Shown here piece after piece: positions 15,143-16,902 of a DNA stretch of 16,902 nucleotides. This DNA is from CAZJWR01 sp964549765 (GTDB taxonomy: Bacteria; Zixibacteria; MSB-5A5; GN15; JAAZOE01): the NCBI GenBank assembly GCA_964549765.1, contig CAZJWR010000073.1:1-16902 (forward strand), read 5' to 3'. The translations under genes and the position numbers were made by a program. Every line of letters starts with the position of its first letter. Position 1 is the stretch's first letter. The notes under the pieces are model-generated. The model worked only from the letters and a program-made list of their open reading frames with translations. It was not told the origin of the DNA and searched no databases.

Positions 15143-15160
15143 AAGTGAAATATTTCACTT
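15143..15160. promoter_or_regulatory. CRP/FNR-type palindrome before the antiporter
   Basis: An 18-bp perfect palindrome (AAGTGAAAT followed by its exact complement) contains GTGA-N6-TCAC (15145-15148, 15155-15158), the core of CRP/FNR-family sites. It overlaps the predicted -35 box (15159-15164) by two bases, fitting repression or a class II-like activator position. A second copy of TGAAATAT lies at 15160-15167. Confidence 0.6.
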
Positions 15161-15188
15161 GAAATATCCGCGGAAATCATTATATATC
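15159..15188 (+). promoter_or_regulatory. Candidate promoter of the antiporter gene
   Basis: TTGAAA at 15159-15164 (5 of 6) with TATATC at 15183-15188 (4 of 6, 18-bp spacer) would start transcription near 15195 and leave a leader of about 28 nt. The AT-rich run makes the exact -10 uncertain. Confidence 0.45.
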
Positions 15189-15222
15189 ACGACTATTATA
15201 TCGAACCGGGTATGGAGGACCA

Positions 15223-16707
15223 ATGTCGCGACTTTTGACAACGAGACGAACGATTACATTGATAGGGGTGATCGCCGGATTGTGGCTTTTCAGCATCTTC
15301 GCCGGCGGCAATGTCGCCGGGCAGGACAACCCGATTCCGGCGGAAACAACGCAAACCATAGATTCGACCGCGATGCAGGCGCAGGCCGAACAGCCCGCCG
15401 AGGCGGGCCACGAACAGGGCGCGCCGGCCAACGGGGAAGAATCGGGGGCGACCTCGGAGAAAAAAGAGGTATCCGAGGTGCTCCTCGGGCTGATCATCAT
15501 CCTCTTGGCGGCCAAGATTGGCGGGGATATCGTCGAGCGATTCAAACAACCGGCGGTGCTGGGGGAACTCATATTCGGTATCCTCATCGGCAACCTGACG
15601 CTGGTCGGGATCGACGTATTCGAGCCGTTCAAACATTCGCTGACATTGGAGGTTTTGGCCGAAATCGGGGTGATCATCCTGCTTTTCCAGGTCGGACTGG
15701 AATCATCGCTCGGCGAAATGATGAAGGTTGGGGTGACGTCGTTCATGGTTGCCACTTTAGGCGTCATCACGCCGTTTTTCCTCGGATACGGCGTGAGCGC
15801 GTGGTTTTTGCCGCACGAATCGATTTACGTACATATTTTCATCGGCGCCACACTCACGGCGACTTCGGTGGGGATAACCGCCCGCGTCTTGCGGGATATC
15901 GGGAAAATACAGACCAGCGAGGCCAAAATCATCCTCGGCGCGGCGGTCATCGACGATATCATGGGGTTGGTTATCCTGGCCGTGGTCATGGGTATTATTT
16001 CGGCCGCCTCGGGAGGCGCCGGACTGAATGCGGGCGGTGTTTTTTGGATCATATTCAAGGCCATCGCCTTTGTCGTCGGGGCTATCATTATCGGGCATCT
16101 GCTCGCCCCCAAAATTCTCAATGTCGGGTCAAAAATGCACGTCAAGGGCGTCTTGCTCGCGATTGCCCTGATGATCTGCTTTACGCTGGCCTTCGTTGCC
16201 GACCGAATCGGCCTGGCGCCGATCGTAGGCGCTTTTGCGGCGGGATTGATCCTCGAAAAAGTTCATTACAAGCCGTTTACCGATAAGGGCGAACACGGCG
16301 TCGAGGAGATGATCGATCCGATTGCGATGTTCTTGGTACCGATATTTTTTGTTCGAATGGGGATGATGGTCGAACTGGAAACGTTCAGCCATATGGATAT
16401 CCTTGCCTTCGCAGGCGTCATGACCCTGGCCGCGATACTCGGCAAGCAGGCCTGTTCGCTGGCGATTTTCACCAAGGGGATAAATCGTGTGGCCATCGGT
16501 TTGGGAATGATACCGCGGGGAGAGGTTGGACTGATTTTCGCCGGGATCGGAGCCAAGCTGTATCTCAACAATGAAGCTGTCATTTCGGGCGGGACATTTT
16601 CGGCGGTGGTGATTATGGTCATCGTGACGACTCTGGTGACGCCGCCGGTGCTGAAATGGTCGATGATGCGCGGCGCACCGCCTCCGAGGGAATTGCCGGG
16701 GATTTAA
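15223..16707 (+). CDS. CPA2-type cation/proton antiporter with N-terminal extension
   Basis: A protein of 494 residues. Residues ~85-480 form a Na+/H+ exchanger-like domain with about 12 helices: GELIFGILIGN 114-124, LFQVGLESS 154-162, TATSVGITARVL 212-223, the ion-site pair D244-D245 in VIDD, GAFAAGLI 336-343 and the C-terminal PRGEVGLI 431-438. The Asp-Asp pair, as in NhaA and NapA, is usually linked to electrogenic Na+/H+ or K+/H+ exchange. There is no C-terminal RCK (TrkA-N) domain as in Kef channels. Unusually, a signal-peptide-like helix (11-29, then VAGQ) precedes a Gln/Glu/Ala-rich hydrophilic stretch to ~82. ATG 15223 has GGAGG at 15214-15218. The preceding palindrome suggests control by a CRP/FNR-type regulator. 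Confidence 0.93.
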   Translation: MSRLLTTRRTITLIGVIAGLWLFSIFAGGNVAGQDNPIPAETTQTIDSTAMQAQAEQPAEAGHEQGAPANGEESGATSEKKEVSEVLLGLIIILLAAKIGGDIVERFKQPAVLGELIFGILIGNLTLVGIDVFEPFKHSLTLEVLAEIGVIILLFQVGLESSLGEMMKVGVTSFMVATLGVITPFFLGYGVSAWFLPHESIYVHIFIGATLTATSVGITARVLRDIGKIQTSEAKIILGAAVIDDIMGLVILAVVMGIISAASGGAGLNAGGVFWIIFKAIAFVVGAIIIGHLLAPKILNVGSKMHVKGVLLAIALMICFTLAFVADRIGLAPIVGAFAAGLILEKVHYKPFTDKGEHGVEEMIDPIAMFLVPIFFVRMGMMVELETFSHMDILAFAGVMTLAAILGKQACSLAIFTKGINRVAIGLGMIPRGEVGLIFAGIGAKLYLNNEAVISGGTFSAVVIMVIVTTLVTPPVLKWSMMRGAPPPRELPGI

Positions 16708-16729
16708 GTCGCGATTTGCCTTTGGAATG

Positions 16730-16746
16730 GAGGAGACTCCTCTTTT
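16730..16746 (+). terminator. Weak intrinsic terminator after the antiporter
   Basis: GAGGA 16730-16734 pairs with TCCTC 16738-16742 (loop GAC) and is followed by TTTT. The stem is short, so this is a modest candidate. Confidence 0.45.
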
Positions 16747-16790
16747 CGAGCGGAAAATGAACCGAAGGCTAATATTATCGCAATAGAGAC

Positions 16791-16819
16791 TTGACACGGG
16801 TGGCATGATTTTGTAAAAT
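16791..16819 (+). promoter_or_regulatory. tRNA promoter
   Basis: A perfect TTGACA at 16791-16796, a 17-bp spacer and TAAAAT at 16814-16819 (5 of 6) predict a start near 16826, just ahead of the tRNA at 16830. This is the best sigma-70 promoter in the window. Confidence 0.85.
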
Positions 16820-16829
16820 AGGAATTCGG

Positions 16830-16902
<73 letters not shown>

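Noticed and set aside
15159..16286. 375-codon plus-strand frame overlapping the antiporter
   Set aside because: It is Arg/Gly-rich out-of-frame translation of the antiporter with no family features; such shadow frames are expected in GC-rich DNA.

Overview
The window looks like chromosomal DNA of a free-living, probably Gram-negative bacterium with moderately high GC. The evidence is a lipoprotein signal peptide, HtpX, a DedA protein, TPR and beta-propeller proteins, and sigma-70-like promoters. Two adjacent PknB-type kinases with TolB/FlgO-TPR or PD40 C-termini, a cytidylate-kinase-like fusion and a DVU0298-like HEAT protein recall lineages such as Zixibacteria, other FCB-group phyla or deltaproteobacteria. 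That placement is inference from gene content only. I see no insertion sequence, phage gene, integrase or CRISPR array.

Layout. (1) 1-225: the 3' end of a gene with an acidic Glu/Pro-rich tail, followed by a strong intrinsic terminator. (2) 379-5696: a two-gene unit of membrane Ser/Thr kinases whose N-terminal ~285 residues align without a gap but whose extracytoplasmic halves differ (TolB/FlgO-like plus TPR in one, a PD40 propeller in the other). (3) 5919-9275: a plus-strand run of membrane and stress genes: htpX, a CNNM/CBS/CorC transporter-like protein, a DedA protein and a small Cys-rich DUF3795-type protein. (4) 9301-13010: minus-strand genes: a TauE/SafE permease directly downstream of a cytidylate-kinase-like/BON/Usp-like/membrane fusion, and an AI-2E-family (PerM) permease. 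(5) 13205-14966: a HEAT-like protein and a six-bladed propeller lipoprotein. (6) 15223-16707: a CPA2-type cation/proton antiporter. (7) 16830-16902: an initiator tRNA-fMet with a near-consensus promoter, cut at its last bases by the window edge.

How it works together. Most products act at or in the cytoplasmic membrane: sensing (kinases), protein quality control (HtpX), lipid or ion homeostasis (DedA, CorC-like, antiporter) and export (TauE, AI-2E). The segment reads as an envelope-homeostasis neighbourhood rather than one pathway. The most distinctive non-coding signal is a set of short perfect palindromes placed on or beside predicted promoters at 342-349, 5875-5890, 8860-8873, 13142-13156 and 15143-15160. 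The last has the GTGA-N6-TCAC core used by CRP/FNR-family regulators. Two genes without a Shine-Dalgarno (kinase 1 and DedA) have a -10-like box ending 6-8 nt before the ATG, which suggests leaderless mRNAs.

The best candidates for something undescribed are the four-part cytidylate-kinase-like fusion paired with the TauE/SafE permease, and the twin kinases with exchanged sensor halves. Neither can be called a new system from sequence alone.
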